DNA of 64,000 nt, from the NCBI RefSeq assembly GCF_000974445.1, contig NZ_BBOJ01000017.1, positions 124,001 to 188,000 of the forward strand. The letters are read 5' to 3'. Shown here one piece after another: positions 17,242 through 27,576 of the stretch. The notes beneath the pieces were generated by a model. That model saw only the letters and a list, made by a program, of their open reading frames with translations, ran no database searches and was not told the origin of the DNA. Numbering within the stretch: the first letter of the stretch is position 1; every line of letters starts with the position of its first letter. A program made the position numbers and the translations under genes. Source of the DNA: Lentzea aerocolonigenes (GTDB taxonomy: Bacteria > Actinomycetota > Actinomycetes > Mycobacteriales > Pseudonocardiaceae).

Positions 17242-17723
17242 CCCGAACCTGGCCCACCAAGCTCGCGAAGGACGAAGGCGTACTCGCCTGGGAGTTCCTG
17301 GACTTCCTGCGCAAGACCGCCGTGATGAAGGTCGAAGGCCTGACCCGCGACCAGGCCGCGGCCGCCCCGATCGCCACCTCTCCGAAGCTCACCGCGCTCG
17401 GCGTGCTCAAGCACCTCGTGGCCGTGGAACGGTACTGGCTGTGCATCGCGGGCGCGGGCCTCGACCTGCCGTCGTTGTGGCAGGGCGACCCGGATCCGTC
17501 GTGGGACCTCACCGACGACGACACGCCCGAATCGCTGATCCGGGCCTACCGAACGGAATGGGCGAACGCCGAGGCTCTCGCGCGCCGCGACCCCGACGAC
17601 ACCGCGGCGGACGACACGCGCACCGTGCGGTGGATCCTGGCCCACGTGACGCAGGAAACCGCGCGCCACGTGGGCCATCTGGATCTGCTCCGCGAGCTCG
17701 CGGACGGTCAGACCGGCGAATGA
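17238..17723 (+). CDS. DinB/DUF664 family protein
   Basis: A 161-residue four-helix protein of the DinB/DUF664 superfamily, which includes mycothiol-dependent enzymes. Candidate metal-binding His residues are in VLKHLVAVERYWL (helix 2) and HVTQETARHVGHLDLLREL near the C-terminus, the expected spacing for the family triad. Actinomycetes use mycothiol as their main thiol, so a thiol-S-transferase or maleylpyruvate-isomerase-like role is plausible; the substrate is unknown. The GTG start overlaps the DUF397 stop by 4 bp. Confidence 0.82.
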   Translation: MTRTWPTKLAKDEGVLAWEFLDFLRKTAVMKVEGLTRDQAAAAPIATSPKLTALGVLKHLVAVERYWLCIAGAGLDLPSLWQGDPDPSWDLTDDDTPESLIRAYRTEWANAEALARRDPDDTAADDTRTVRWILAHVTQETARHVGHLDLLRELADGQTGE

Positions 17724-17909
17724 CGCCTACAGCCGCACCGGGTCCCGCCCGGTGACGGCCCTGGCGGCCGCGACCCACCGTTCCCGTTGAGTTCGAGCCG
17801 GACCGGAACGCCGCGGACGCGCCAGACCTCGTGGTCCACGGCGGCCTCCGTGAGCGCCTCGGACTGCGAGCCGTCCACGGGCTTCTGCTCGACAGGGTCC
17901 TTGCTCGCG
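17724..17909. other. Gap between convergent DinB and HEAT genes
   Basis: No gene recognised. One minus-strand frame (about 17711-17877) reads coherently, with SEALTEAAVDHEVWRVRG, and could be the remnant of a C-terminal coding end, but it has no good ribosome site and no family I recognise. It faintly resembles the end of the HEAT gene (TAEAAVDDVLAGKVV); this is too weak to claim. Confidence 0.4.
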
Positions 17910-18665
17910 TCAGCGGGTGGCCTCGCCCGGCCACAGCGGGATCAGCGCGACGACCTTGCCTGCCAGCACGTCGTCGACCGCAGCTTCCGCTGTCGGCGAA
18001 AGACCGCCCTTCTGTCGCGTGTGGACCAGACGCTCGTGCAACGTCGGCACGGACAAGGCCGAGGCGGCGTTGCGCACCACCGCTTCATCTCCGTGCGACA
18101 AACACTGAACGAGTCCATCGCCGACCAGATCCTCTGCCTCGCGAGTCAGAGCTCCGTCCCTGGCCAGCCGGCGGACCGCGGCGGCTGCCGCCACGCGGAT
18201 CTTCGGATTCCGATCCGTCAGCCTGGTGGCGACGAGTTGCGCCGCCGCGGGATCGGCCGTGTCGCCCAGCCCGGCCACCGCTACACCCCGACGGTGAGAC
18301 CACAGGTGTTTCACGTCGCGGGACAGGTGTTCGACCGGCTTCAGCTGCCTGAGCCGGGGAATTCCGTAGGCGCACATCACCGAGCTCCGATAGGGATTGC
18401 CTCGCATCGCCCAGTCAGCGGAATCCCCTTTGCGTCCCTTGCCGAAGAACTCCAGCACGTACGACGGATCGCGGTCTGGACGGCGCTCCGCAAGGATGCG
18501 GCACAGGACCGGCGCCACCGCCATCGATCGGCTGTGTTCCTCGAGCAGAGCCTCGATGCGAGCGTCGACGTCCACGTCGTCAGACTCGATCAGAGCACGG
18601 ATGCTCTTTCCGCGGTCCGGTGAACTCTGCACCAGTACTTCAGAAAGGGCGGTCTCGATGTTCAT
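17910..18665 (-). CDS. HEAT-repeat-like protein, candidate immunity partner of RHS protein
   Basis: A 251-residue cytosolic, largely helical protein without signal peptide. The C-terminal half has HEAT-like helices (DPAAAQLVATRLTDRNPKIR, then VAAAAAVRRLARDG, then DEAVVRNAASALSV). The start is set at ATG 18665 (MNIETALSEVL), inside a frame that opens at 18686. It lies 81 bp after the RHS gene on the same strand, exactly where polymorphic-toxin immunity genes sit, and helical-repeat proteins are common as such immunity proteins. Immunity is therefore a reasonable inference but unproven; the RHS tip has no recognised toxic motif. Confidence 0.7.
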   Translation of the reverse strand: MNIETALSEVLVQSSPDRGKSIRALIESDDVDVDARIEALLEEHSRSMAVAPVLCRILAERRPDRDPSYVLEFFGKGRKGDSADWAMRGNPYRSSVMCAYGIPRLRQLKPVEHLSRDVKHLWSHRRGVAVAGLGDTADPAAAQLVATRLTDRNPKIRVAAAAAVRRLARDGALTREAEDLVGDGLVQCLSHGDEAVVRNAASALSVPTLHERLVHTRQKGGLSPTAEAAVDDVLAGKVVALIPLWPGEATR

Positions 18666-18746
18666 CAATGCGCTACTCCACAACAAGCGAAGCGAAGGGG
18701 CGGGACGCCTCGCAGCGTCCCGCCCTGAGAGCCTGTTCCTGGCCGA

Positions 18747-21700
18747 TCATCGTGCGAAGAATCCCATCGCACATCCGAAGCCGGACATGGCCGCCCTGAT
18801 GTAGGGGGAGTTGACTACCCCCAGGGTGTTTTCCTTGATCACTGTCATGTTCGCTTTACATCTCTGCACACGCGGGTGGTGCTTGATGTTGTTGTAGAGC
18901 CTCCCCGCCTTACTCGCCTGGAAGCGTTCCTTCGCGCTCTTGAAGATGCCCTTGGCCCGGGTCACGACCTTCGGTGCCGTGGTCCGGATCCAGCTGCCGG
19001 CCGCGACGACCTTGCGACCGGTCCACTTCATGCCGCCCCAGATCCGGGGAGCCCACTTGACGCCCCACTTCACGCCCTGCCGGACCGCGAAGCGGGCGAG
19101 GATCGGCAGGCCGACGCGAAGCCCTGCCACCGCGAGGAAGAGACACGGTGGGCACTTGCCGTCGAGGTCGTTGGCATTGACCGGATCGCCGTTGACGTAG
19201 TCGTAGTCGTTGGCGGAACCGCCCTCGACCGGATCGACGGACAGGAACCGGCCGAGCAGCGGGCTGTACGGACGGGCACCCATCTGCACGAGCGACAAGG
19301 CGCCGGCGTGTTCGTACGGACGCTGGTGCTGTCCCAGCCAGCCGTAGTCCAGCTGACCGGGCTGGTTGTTCGGCACGGCATCTGTGTCGATCTTGCCGTC
19401 ACTGGCGATCGGCTCGCCGAACGGCGTGTAGTGCCGCAACTGGCCGACCTGACCGCCCGCCCCGTCCGTGGTGAGGACGATGTCACCGCGCACCGACGGG
19501 TGGTCGTAGGAGCGGGTGTCGCCGCTGATCGTCAGCAGCACGCCACCGGCCAGCGTGATCGAGCGGGCCAACAGCTTCTTGTCCTCACCGAGCACGAGGT
19601 CGGCGGTGTCACCGTCCGCGGTGTGGGCGTACAGCACGACCTTCTGGTCGTCGCCCTGTTCCGCGCTCCGGCGCACGATCCGGTCGCCGGCGTCGCGCTG
19701 GTACGCGACAGCGGCGGGGTCCGCGCCAACCGAACGAGCGCTGATGTTGCGGCCCGCCGTGTCCCACGAGAGGTGCGTGGTGGAACCGTTGGCCGTGTAC
19801 TCGGTCGTGTTGCCGCTGTCGTCGTACTTGATGCCGGACACCGCGTTCGCGCCGGTGGTGGCCAGCAGCCGGTCGGCACCGTCGTAGCAGTAGTTCGTGG
19901 TCTGCGCACCGGCGGCTGTCTCGTCGATCAGTTTGACCCGGTTGGTGTTCAGACCGGCGTTGCCGACCGAACCGGCAGGACACCCTTGCACCTCGGACGT
20001 GAAGTCGTAGGTGTAGACGTGCCCGTTGACCGCGGCCTTGGTGAGCCTTCCGGCCGAGTCGTAGATGTAGTTGTGACCACCGGGTCCGGCGTCGTAGCCG
20101 TTGAGCGTCTCGTCGACGATCGTGCCTGCACGGGTGCGCGTCACGGTCGTCGGGATCTCGGCGCCCTGTTTGGTCTTCCAGGTGAGCGACGTGATCTGAC
20201 CAGGACCGTCCTTGCCGATCGCGGCCAACGAGGCACCGTTGGCGTAGGCCACCGACTTCAGATCACCCGCCGCGTCGTAGGTCGACGTGGCCAGCAGGGA
20301 GCCGTCGAGCGACACGGTCAGGAGCCTGTCCGCGTCGTCGTACGTGTTGACGACGGTCTGCGCCGGGTCGAGCGGCGGGTTGACCTTCTGCGACGCCAAG
20401 CGTCCCGCACGGTCGTACTTGCTCTCCGTGCGAACGCCGTGGACGTCGGTGTATTCGACCGTGCGACCGATCATGTCGACCTTCGTGGTGACGGTGCCGT
20501 TGTGGTCCGTCACGCTCGACACGAGCGGATCGCCGTTCACCGCGTGGTTCGTGGTGACGACACGCTCGCCCGCCGCAGCGTTCGCGGGGTGCTTGACCTG
20601 GACAACCCGGTCACGGTCGTCATACGTGGTGCACGTCCACTTGCCCGCGGTGCCCTGGGCCACCACGCGACCCGACGCGTCGAAGATCTGCTCGTCCTCA
20701 CGCACCGCACCGGTCGACGGGGCGGGGGACCTGGTGAGCTTGGCGAGCCCGCCCTGGTTGATCGCCTCCACCTCAGGGGTGCAGGGGTTGTCCCGCGTCT
20801 CCCGGTCGCCGTAGTAGACGAAGGTCGTCTGAGCGCCCGTAGGCGAGGTCTCCGCGATCTTGCGGAGGTAGCCCGTGCCCTCGGCCTCGTACGTGGTCTT
20901 GACCGACTGACCCTTCTGAGTCGTGGTGGTGACCAGACCGTAGGCGGCGTCGAGCCCGTTCTCGCCGAACTTGCTGGACGAGACCTGCGGCTGCAGACCG
21001 AGCGACTCGCCCTTGGTGGTGGACGTGGTGTGGCCGTACCTCGGCTTCAGGCTCGCCGCGGGCACGACCTGCTGGGTGCCACCGGGGGTGGTCCAGTGCA
21101 GCTCGAGCTGTGCCAGGCTGACCAGGTCGTAGTACTCGATCCGGATCTTCTTCGTGGCGCCCGCCGACGGGCTGTTGACCGTCGCCTCACGCCACTTCGC
21201 GCCGGTGTCGATCCAGTCGTCGATGACGCTCGCGTCGTCGATCCAGACCCGGACGCCGTCGTCGGCCACGACGCGGAGCTTGTAGTTGCCCGCCTCGGGG
21301 AACACGATGTCGCCGGTCGCCCGGAGGGAGAAGTTCTCCGCCGGGATGCCGGTGACCGGCGCGCCTTCGCCCCAGTTGCGGGCGAACGTTCCGTCCGCGG
21401 CCAGACCGGTCTGGAACACCTTCGGTGCGCCGACCATGTCCTTGTTGTCGTAGAACGACACCGCGAGGCCGTCGAGGCCCTCGTCGAAGGCGGTCTTCGT
21501 GTGCGGAACCGTGGAGGCGCACTCCGCCTTGAGCTGCTGGCCGTTGAAGCACGACGCCGGGCCAGGACCGAAGTTGTCGGTCGGGCGGTCCTGCGCGTCG
21601 TACAACGTGGTCGACACGCGGCCGGCGGCGTCCGTCGAGGTCAGCAGCTGATCCTTGACGCTCCACGTCTGCGACGTCGTCTTGCCGGTGGCGTCCGTGC

Positions 21701-24700
21701 TGGACAACAACCGGAAGGCGTCGTCGTAGACCACCTTGCGCGAGAACCCGATGATCGGGTTGAGCCCCGCGATGTCCACATAGGACGTCTTCGCGCCGGT
21801 GTCGTACCGGTACGAGTGGTAGCCCCGTTCCTCGCCGTGCGTCGTGTACGGCTGGTAGATCGTCCGCACCACCGGCTTGGTAGCCGTGTGGTCGTAGTAG
21901 TGGACGATGTAATTCGCCGCGTCGGTGTTCCGGTTCGCGTGGTCCTGCGAGACCCAGTCGGCGGCGCGGCTGTCCCGCATGCCGTCGAGCAGGCCGTTGG
22001 ACGTGAAGCTGAACTGGGTCATCTCACGACCCGGGTCCTCCACTGCCACGAGGTTTCCGCGGTAGTAGAACAGCTTCGTCTGGGTGCCGTCCCAGTACTC
22101 GATGCGGCACAACATCTGCGACGGAGGCAGACGTTCCGCGTCCGGCGGAGGCGTGGCGCCCGCGTAGCAGTCGTCGCCCGGCCGGTTGTAGTGCAGCTTG
22201 TGCGAACGACCCGAGACCGGGTCCTTGATCTCCTTCAACCGCGACGGCGAACCGTCGTAGACGTACTGCAACGCGGCCGGCTTGCGGGTGTCGACAGCGC
22301 TCGACTGCGACTCCAGCTTGCCCGCCGAGTTGAACACGTACACATCGGTGCCGTAGGTCAGCGTGATGCGCCCTGCCGTGTCCAACGCCAAGATGCCCAC
22401 CTCGCCGTCCGGCGGGGTGTAGCCACCGGTCGACTTCTTCGTCCAGGTGTGCTTGGCACCGGACGCGTCGGTCAGCACAACGTTCTGGTCGGTGACCTTC
22501 GCCTCCGTGAACGTCGAGCCCGTGCCGTCGAGGTCGGCGCTCAGCATCCAGCCCTTCGGCAGTGCGGGCAGGTCGGACGAGTGCAGCCAGTCAGCGGGAA
22601 CGATCTGCGCCGGCACAGTGGTGCCGTCGGTCGTGCGGGTGAACAGGCGCAGGTACGCCGCGCCACTGACCTCGGCCAGTTCGACCTTGATCGGCACGCG
22701 CTGACCGGCGGAGAGCTGCACCTCCTTGGCGACACCCCAGTTGACGTCACTGCAGCAGCCCTGGTCGTAGACCGAGTTGCCGTTGATCCACACGCGCAGG
22801 CGGTCGTCGTGCACACCGGCGAACTGGTAGGTGCCGGTGGCCGGTGCCTGGAAGTAGCCCTCCCAGCGCGCGACGAACCAGTCCTTCGGCAGTGCGGGCG
22901 CGAACGGCGACGTGTCGCCCCAGTCCACGTTCACCTGCGGCTCGGTGCGCACCAGCACCGGCTCCTGCTGCGGGCTGATCTCACCGTTGTGGGACAGGTC
23001 CGGGAAGTACGACGCCCGCAGGCCCTTCTGCTCCTGCTGCTGCGAGTTGTAGGTCATCGACAGACCCGCTTCGCCACCGACCGTGTTGAACGTCGGTGAC
23101 TTGATGGACGTGGTCACGTTGCCGTTGGCCAGGTTCACCGAGATCGGCCCCGTGGTGTCGTCCGGAGCCGGTCCCCTGTTGCCGATGCGCTGATCGACCT
23201 TCAGGTGGAACACCGCACTCGGGATCCTCGACGTGGCACCGCTGACAGCCTTCGCCTGCCAGGTGTAGGCGACACCGTCCTGCAGCACGCCGGACGGAAC
23301 AGTCCACTTCGGAGTGTCGAGGCAGCCGGAGTCCACCACGACACCGGACTTCGCGTCCGCGCCGGTCGCGACGGTGAAGCAGTACCTCACCTGCTCGCCG
23401 TCCGGGTCGCTGACGGGGCTGACCTCGAGGGTCGGCGTCGTGTTGGTGATCACGCCGTGGTCGGCAGGACCGACCAGGGTCGGCGCAGGTGGCGCGGAAC
23501 CCGTGTCGACCGTCAGCGTGGCGGTGGCGTACTTGTAGGTCCACACACCGGGAGCCTCGTGGCCGGTGACCATGAAGGTCGCCATGTGCCTGATGTCGGC
23601 GATGTGCTGCAGGAAACTCACCAGGCTGTCGCCGGTCAGCGTGCCCACCTGCCCCACCAGGCCGCTCGCCAGATGCCCACCGAGACCGCTGAAGTCCATG
23701 GCCGACGCGTGGTACAGGTTCGCCGGCCAGGTCTTGTCCGGGGCCAACGGCGACCGCTGGTTCTGCAGGTCCAGCTTCGCGCCGACGATCCGCTTGCCGT
23801 ACAGGTTCTCGTAGTTGAACCGGATCGCGGAACGCCAGTACTTGTCGCCGTTGTCCAGGACGTTGCCGAACTGGACGTTGCAGTTGCTGCACCAGTAGCC
23901 GTCGGACTTGTACGACTCCGAGTAGGCAACTCCGTAGGTGAACGTCGGGTCGACACTGACCGGGTAGACGCGCTTGGCGTCCTTCAGCCAGGCCGCGTCC
24001 ACCGCGACGGTGAGCACCCAGTCCTGTCCGGACTTCTCGACGGTGTACGTACCTCCGGTCGTGGCCGGCGGCTTCGTTTCACCGTCACCGGCCGAGTCCC
24101 ACGTGACGATCGGCGGCATGACGATCTTCGGGGCACCGCTCGCGTCCCGCAGCTCGACCGTCTGCTGCCCGGTCACCACCGGGGTGAGGTCGCCGGTCTT
24201 GAGGGTGAACCGCCACTGGTTGGTGGACGGCGCCTTCTTGAGCTTGATCGTCTCCTTGAGGGAGCCCGGCGTGACCTCGTAGGTGAGGTCGGTGTCCGGC
24301 GTGACGTCGGAGTACTCCGCCGTCTTCTCGGTCACCTTGACCTTGCGGTCCTTGGCCGGCTTCTGCTCCGGAGCCAGCGTGACCCTGTGGCCGTCGACCT
24401 CGACGGTGACCAGCGACGGGTCGTCCGCCACGCCACCGAGCGTGGGCTTGAGCGGGTGCGACTTCGCCTTCACGCGGCGAGTCGGGGTGTCCGCGACGAG
24501 GGTCGTGTCGACCGGGCGCCAGTTGCCGAGCGCGTCCTTGACGTTGCGGGGCTCGGTCGACTGCTTGATCGTCCGTGTGCCGTCCGGGTTCTCGTACTCG
24601 TCGACGAACGCCGAGCTGGAGACCACTTTGGACCGCTGCGGGTCGAAGCTGCTCTTGCCGGTGCCCATCAGCGGCGTGAAGTCCGCCTTCGGATCGGCCG

Positions 24701-24896
24701 GCTGGATCGGCGGTTGCTTGACCTCAGCACCCTTGAGCACCGGGAGAGCGGTCGGATCGACCGCGGTGGACTTCGGCGGAGGCGCCGCGAGCGCGGGTGC
24801 CTGCGCCAGTGAGATCGTCAGAGATGCTACGAGGGCAGCAGCGATCCCCCGCGCTCTTCGAGCACGGGAAGATCGCGCCGCATCGCGACGCGTCAT
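18747..24896 (-). CDS. Giant secreted RHS-repeat protein with PA14 domains and basic C-terminal tip
   Basis: A 2049-residue protein. A twin-Arg-like, Arg-rich signal peptide ends near ALAAPPP (about residue 38). An N-terminal beta-rich region includes a Cys pair, [12 protein letters not shown] (about 335). PA14-like modules lie at about 625-770 (YFPDLSHNG to YLRLFTRT) and 1140-1290 (FYDNKDMVG to [10 protein letters not shown]), which in other proteins bind sugars. RHS/YD repeats fill most of the rest ([30 protein letters not shown]). The core ends with [20 protein letters not shown] and NDLDGK. The last 136 residues (1914-2049) are a separate tip: about 26 Lys/Arg, only two acidic residues, four Cys and a hydrophobic beginning. 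RHS proteins form a shell around such tips and deliver them to rivals. The neighbouring HEAT gene may give immunity. The long ORF opposite it is antisense. Confidence 0.92.
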   Translation of the reverse strand: MTRRDAARSSRARRARGIAAALVASLTISLAQAPALAAPPPKSTAVDPTALPVLKGAEVKQPPIQPADPKADFTPLMGTGKSSFDPQRSKVVSSSAFVDEYENPDGTRTIKQSTEPRNVKDALGNWRPVDTTLVADTPTRRVKAKSHPLKPTLGGVADDPSLVTVEVDGHRVTLAPEQKPAKDRKVKVTEKTAEYSDVTPDTDLTYEVTPGSLKETIKLKKAPSTNQWRFTLKTGDLTPVVTGQQTVELRDASGAPKIVMPPIVTWDSAGDGETKPPATTGGTYTVEKSGQDWVLTVAVDAAWLKDAKRVYPVSVDPTFTYGVAYSESYKSDGYWCSNCNVQFGNVLDNGDKYWRSAIRFNYENLYGKRIVGAKLDLQNQRSPLAPDKTWPANLYHASAMDFSGLGGHLASGLVGQVGTLTGDSLVSFLQHIADIRHMATFMVTGHEAPGVWTYKYATATLTVDTGSAPPAPTLVGPADHGVITNTTPTLEVSPVSDPDGEQVRYCFTVATGADAKSGVVVDSGCLDTPKWTVPSGVLQDGVAYTWQAKAVSGATSRIPSAVFHLKVDQRIGNRGPAPDDTTGPISVNLANGNVTTSIKSPTFNTVGGEAGLSMTYNSQQQEQKGLRASYFPDLSHNGEISPQQEPVLVRTEPQVNVDWGDTSPFAPALPKDWFVARWEGYFQAPATGTYQFAGVHDDRLRVWINGNSVYDQGCCSDVNWGVAKEVQLSAGQRVPIKVELAEVSGAAYLRLFTRTTDGTTVPAQIVPADWLHSSDLPALPKGWMLSADLDGTGSTFTEAKVTDQNVVLTDASGAKHTWTKKSTGGYTPPDGEVGILALDTAGRITLTYGTDVYVFNSAGKLESQSSAVDTRKPAALQYVYDGSPSRLKEIKDPVSGRSHKLHYNRPGDDCYAGATPPPDAERLPPSQMLCRIEYWDGTQTKLFYYRGNLVAVEDPGREMTQFSFTSNGLLDGMRDSRAADWVSQDHANRNTDAANYIVHYYDHTATKPVVRTIYQPYTTHGEERGYHSYRYDTGAKTSYVDIAGLNPIIGFSRKVVYDDAFRLLSSTDATGKTTSQTWSVKDQLLTSTDAAGRVSTTLYDAQDRPTDNFGPGPASCFNGQQLKAECASTVPHTKTAFDEGLDGLAVSFYDNKDMVGAPKVFQTGLAADGTFARNWGEGAPVTGIPAENFSLRATGDIVFPEAGNYKLRVVADDGVRVWIDDASVIDDWIDTGAKWREATVNSPSAGATKKIRIEYYDLVSLAQLELHWTTPGGTQQVVPAASLKPRYGHTTSTTKGESLGLQPQVSSSKFGENGLDAAYGLVTTTTQKGQSVKTTYEAEGTGYLRKIAETSPTGAQTTFVYYGDRETRDNPCTPEVEAINQGGLAKLTRSPAPSTGAVREDEQIFDASGRVVAQGTAGKWTCTTYDDRDRVVQVKHPANAAAGERVVTTNHAVNGDPLVSSVTDHNGTVTTKVDMIGRTVEYTDVHGVRTESKYDRAGRLASQKVNPPLDPAQTVVNTYDDADRLLTVSLDGSLLATSTYDAAGDLKSVAYANGASLAAIGKDGPGQITSLTWKTKQGAEIPTTVTRTRAGTIVDETLNGYDAGPGGHNYIYDSAGRLTKAAVNGHVYTYDFTSEVQGCPAGSVGNAGLNTNRVKLIDETAAGAQTTNYCYDGADRLLATTGANAVSGIKYDDSGNTTEYTANGSTTHLSWDTAGRNISARSVGADPAAVAYQRDAGDRIVRRSAEQGDDQKVVLYAHTADGDTADLVLGEDKKLLARSITLAGGVLLTISGDTRSYDHPSVRGDIVLTTDGAGGQVGQLRHYTPFGEPIASDGKIDTDAVPNNQPGQLDYGWLGQHQRPYEHAGALSLVQMGARPYSPLLGRFLSVDPVEGGSANDYDYVNGDPVNANDLDGKCPPCLFLAVAGLRVGLPILARFAVRQGVKWGVKWAPRIWGGMKWTGRKVVAAGSWIRTTAPKVVTRAKGIFKSAKERFQASKAGRLYNNIKHHPRVQRCKANMTVIKENTLGVVNSPYIRAAMSGFGCAMGFFAR

Positions 24897-25091
24897 CAGG
24901 TGTATCCCCCAGGCTTCATGGGGAGAGACGTGAGCTTCCGCCGCCCAGCCGCCCCCCAGCGTTGACGGCCCGAAGCATGCCTAATACGGACATAACAGAG
25001 CAATGGGCCGTTTAGGTTAACTAGCTCACAGTGGACGCGAGATCACACTCTGGGTAACACTCTCGACCGGCGCGGGCGTGTCCGCACGCCG

Positions 25092-26009
25092 TCATGGCGA
25101 ATTCAGGTAGCCGCCCACAGCATCCTGGCAGACTTCACGAATAGCGGCGACCGCGTCACGCAGCAACGGGTTGGTGTTCGCGGTGCGGTGAACAACGTGC
25201 ACGTGACGACGCAACGGCTTGTGCCGCAAAGGCATCACATGCGTGCCGGGTAGCGCTTTGTAGCCGAGGGCGGGCACCAGCGCGACACCGACGCCAACCG
25301 CCACAAGCGACTGCACGACCTCGTAGTCGTTGCTGCGGAAGGCAATTCTCGGAGTGAAGCCGGATGCCGCACACAATCGCGTGAGGCAGGTGGCCCCAGA
25401 AGTGCCGTCGCGGGACGCGATCCAACGTTCGTCCTTGAGATCTTCGAGTTTGACGTTGTTCTTCGCGGCCGGGTGCTCAGCCGGAACCATCACCAGGAGC
25501 GACTCGTCCAGCAGCGGCACCACCGTCAGCTCCTCCGGCCAGGCCCGCGGGACGAGGTCGTAGGCGTAGACCAGCGCGAGGTCGAGCTCACCGGTCAGCA
25601 CGAGCGGCAGCACGTCGTCCGGCTCGGCCTCGTCCAGCAGGATCTCCGCGTCCGGCAGGTCGGCCGACAGCTTCGCCAGCGCCTTCGGCACGACCCGTGA
25701 GCTCGCGGTGGGGAACGTGCCGATCCGCAGCCGGCCCCGCAGGCCCTGCACCATCGCCTTCACCTCGTGCTCGAGGCCGTCGAACGCCGCCAGCAGCTCG
25801 CCACCGCGGTCGGCGATCAGCAGCGCCGCGCTGGCCGGCCTGATCGAGTGCGCCTCACGTTCGAACAGCGTCACTCCGACGGCGCGTTCGAACGCCGAGA
25901 TCTGCTGGGACACGGCCGACGAGGTGTAGCCGAGACGCCGCGCGGCCTCGGCGAACGACCCCGTCTTCACGACCTCGACGAGCGTGCGGAGATGAACCGG
26001 ATTCAGCAC
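25092..26009 (-). CDS. LysR-family transcriptional regulator
   Basis: A 305-residue LysR regulator. The N-terminal winged helix (LRTLVEVVKTGSFAEAARRL, YTSSAVSQQISAFERAVG) is followed by a periplasmic-binding-like effector domain from about 90. It is divergent from the aldehyde dehydrogenase gene at 26092, and the operon there is its likely target; LysR proteins usually activate a divergent operon in response to a pathway intermediate. GTG start at 26009. It ends 195 bp from the RHS gene start on the same strand. Confidence 0.92.
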   Translation of the reverse strand: MLNPVHLRTLVEVVKTGSFAEAARRLGYTSSAVSQQISAFERAVGVTLFEREAHSIRPASAALLIADRGGELLAAFDGLEHEVKAMVQGLRGRLRIGTFPTASSRVVPKALAKLSADLPDAEILLDEAEPDDVLPLVLTGELDLALVYAYDLVPRAWPEELTVVPLLDESLLVMVPAEHPAAKNNVKLEDLKDERWIASRDGTSGATCLTRLCAASGFTPRIAFRSNDYEVVQSLVAVGVGVALVPALGYKALPGTHVMPLRHKPLRRHVHVVHRTANTNPLLRDAVAAIREVCQDAVGGYLNSP

Positions 26010-26091
26010 CAGGACAGCTTATGCTCGACGTCGCGAGGTTTCATTCTGCATCCCCTGGCGGAACCACTGGGTAACGACAAAGGTGGGATGC

Positions 26092-27576
26092 ATGCCCTAC
26101 GTCTCCACGAACCCGTCGAACACCTCCGACGTGGTCACCGAGATCGAGCTCGGGACCAGCCGCACCTTCGTCGACGCAGCACAGCGGGCGAAGACGGCAC
26201 AGCGCGCGTGGGCTCGCGTGCCCGCGCCAGTGCGCGGACAGGTCATCGGCAACATCGGCAGGCTCGTCGAGGCGAACTTCGAGCCCCTGGCCCAGCTGGT
26301 GACCCGTGAGATCGGCAAGCCGATCGCGGAGGCACGCGGCGAGGTGCAGGAGATCGTGGACACCTGCAACTTCTTCGTCGGCGAGGGCAGGCGCCTGTAC
26401 GGGCAGACGGTGCCGTCCGAGATGCCCGACAAGCAGCTCTTCACGTTCCGCAACCCGGTCGGCGTCGCGGCGATCATCACCGCCGGCAACTTCCCGGTCG
26501 CCGTGCCGTCCTGGTACATCATCCCGGCGCTGCTGTGCGGCAACTCGGTCGTGTGGAAGCCCGCCGAGTACTCCGCCGCGTCGGCCCAGGCGTTCTACGA
26601 CGTGTTCCAGGCGGCCGGAATCCCGTCCGGCGTGTTCGAGATCGTCTTCGCCGAGGGCTCGGAGACGTTCAACGGCCTGGAGCAGGCCCTGCAGCAGGGC
26701 CTCGTCGACAAGGTGGGCTTCACCGGGTCCAGCGAGGTCGGCGTGCGGATCGGCGAACTGTGCGGACGCCACCTCCAGACACCGTGCCTGGAGCTGGGCG
26801 GCAAGAACCCGATGGTCGTCACCGAGGACGCGGACCTCGACCTGGCCGTGCAGGGCGCACTGTTCGCCGGCTTCGGCTCCGCGGGCCAGCGGTGCACCTC
26901 GCTCGGCACGGCGATCGTGCACGAGTCGGTGTACGACGAGTTCCTGTCCCGGTTCGTCGAGGCCGTCGCCGGCGCCACCGTGGGCGACCCGACGGGCGAT
27001 GTCCTCTATGGACCGTTGCTGGACGAGAAGTTCGCACTGGCGTACGAGAAGTACCTCGGCTGGATCGGCGAGCACCACACGGTGCACGGCCCGACCGGCC
27101 GCATCACGGCTGCCAGCCCCCGCAACGGTTTCGCTGGTGAGAACGGCTTCTTCTACCACCCCGCAATCGTTTCCGGTGTGCGTGCCGACGACGAACTGTT
27201 CCTCCAGGAGACGTTCGGCCCGATTGTCGGCGTCATGAAGTACTCGGACCTGGACGAGGCGATCGAGCTGGGCAACAAGCCGGGCTACGGCCTGTCGTGC
27301 TCGATCTACACCACGGACCCGAACAAGGCCTTCCGGTTCCGCGCCGGCATCTCCGCCGGCATGGTGAGCGTCAACAACTCGACGTCCGGGGCCGAGGCGC
27401 ACCTGCCGTTCGGCGGGAACGGCAAGAGCGGCAACGGCTCCCGGCAGTCGGGCGTGTGGGTGCTCGACCAGTTCACCCGCTGGCAGTCCATGAACTGGGA
27501 CTACTCCGGGAAGCTGCAGAAGGCGCAGATGGACACGCTCGCGATCGAGGCCGACCTTGACTTCCGCCTCCCCTGA
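26092..27576 (+). CDS. Aldehyde dehydrogenase, piperideine-6-carboxylate/aminoadipate semialdehyde type
   Basis: A 494-residue NAD(P)-dependent aldehyde dehydrogenase. Visible are the cofactor region VGVAAIITAGNFPVAVPSW, the substrate-region motif GFTGSSEVG, the general-base Glu in CLELGGKNP, the nucleophile Cys in GQRCTSLG and the late motif ETFGPIVGVM. It is most like ALDH7-type enzymes (aminoadipate semialdehyde dehydrogenase), and with the FAD oxidase, CoA-transferase and glutaryl-CoA dehydrogenase genes that follow, it would oxidise piperideine-6-carboxylate to 2-aminoadipate. ATG 26092 fits the ribosome site GGTGGG; a GTG 9 bp upstream is possible. First gene of the operon. Confidence 0.88.
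   Translation: MPYVSTNPSNTSDVVTEIELGTSRTFVDAAQRAKTAQRAWARVPAPVRGQVIGNIGRLVEANFEPLAQLVTREIGKPIAEARGEVQEIVDTCNFFVGEGRRLYGQTVPSEMPDKQLFTFRNPVGVAAIITAGNFPVAVPSWYIIPALLCGNSVVWKPAEYSAASAQAFYDVFQAAGIPSGVFEIVFAEGSETFNGLEQALQQGLVDKVGFTGSSEVGVRIGELCGRHLQTPCLELGGKNPMVVTEDADLDLAVQGALFAGFGSAGQRCTSLGTAIVHESVYDEFLSRFVEAVAGATVGDPTGDVLYGPLLDEKFALAYEKYLGWIGEHHTVHGPTGRITAASPRNGFAGENGFFYHPAIVSGVRADDELFLQETFGPIVGVMKYSDLDEAIELGNKPGYGLSCSIYTTDPNKAFRFRAGISAGMVSVNNSTSGAEAHLPFGGNGKSGNGSRQSGVWVLDQFTRWQSMNWDYSGKLQKAQMDTLAIEADLDFRLP

Noticed and set aside
17711-17877. Possible small minus-strand gene or a fourth 3'-end copy (of the HEAT gene)
   Set aside because: Similarity to the HEAT gene end is weak, and no start site or family is recognisable.
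18876-23099. A 1407-codon open frame on the plus strand opposite the RHS gene
   Set aside because: Antisense shadow of the high-GC RHS coding sequence; composition is Arg/Val-rich with no domain. The same holds for long antisense frames at 4172-5971, 46764-49370 and 60416-63094.
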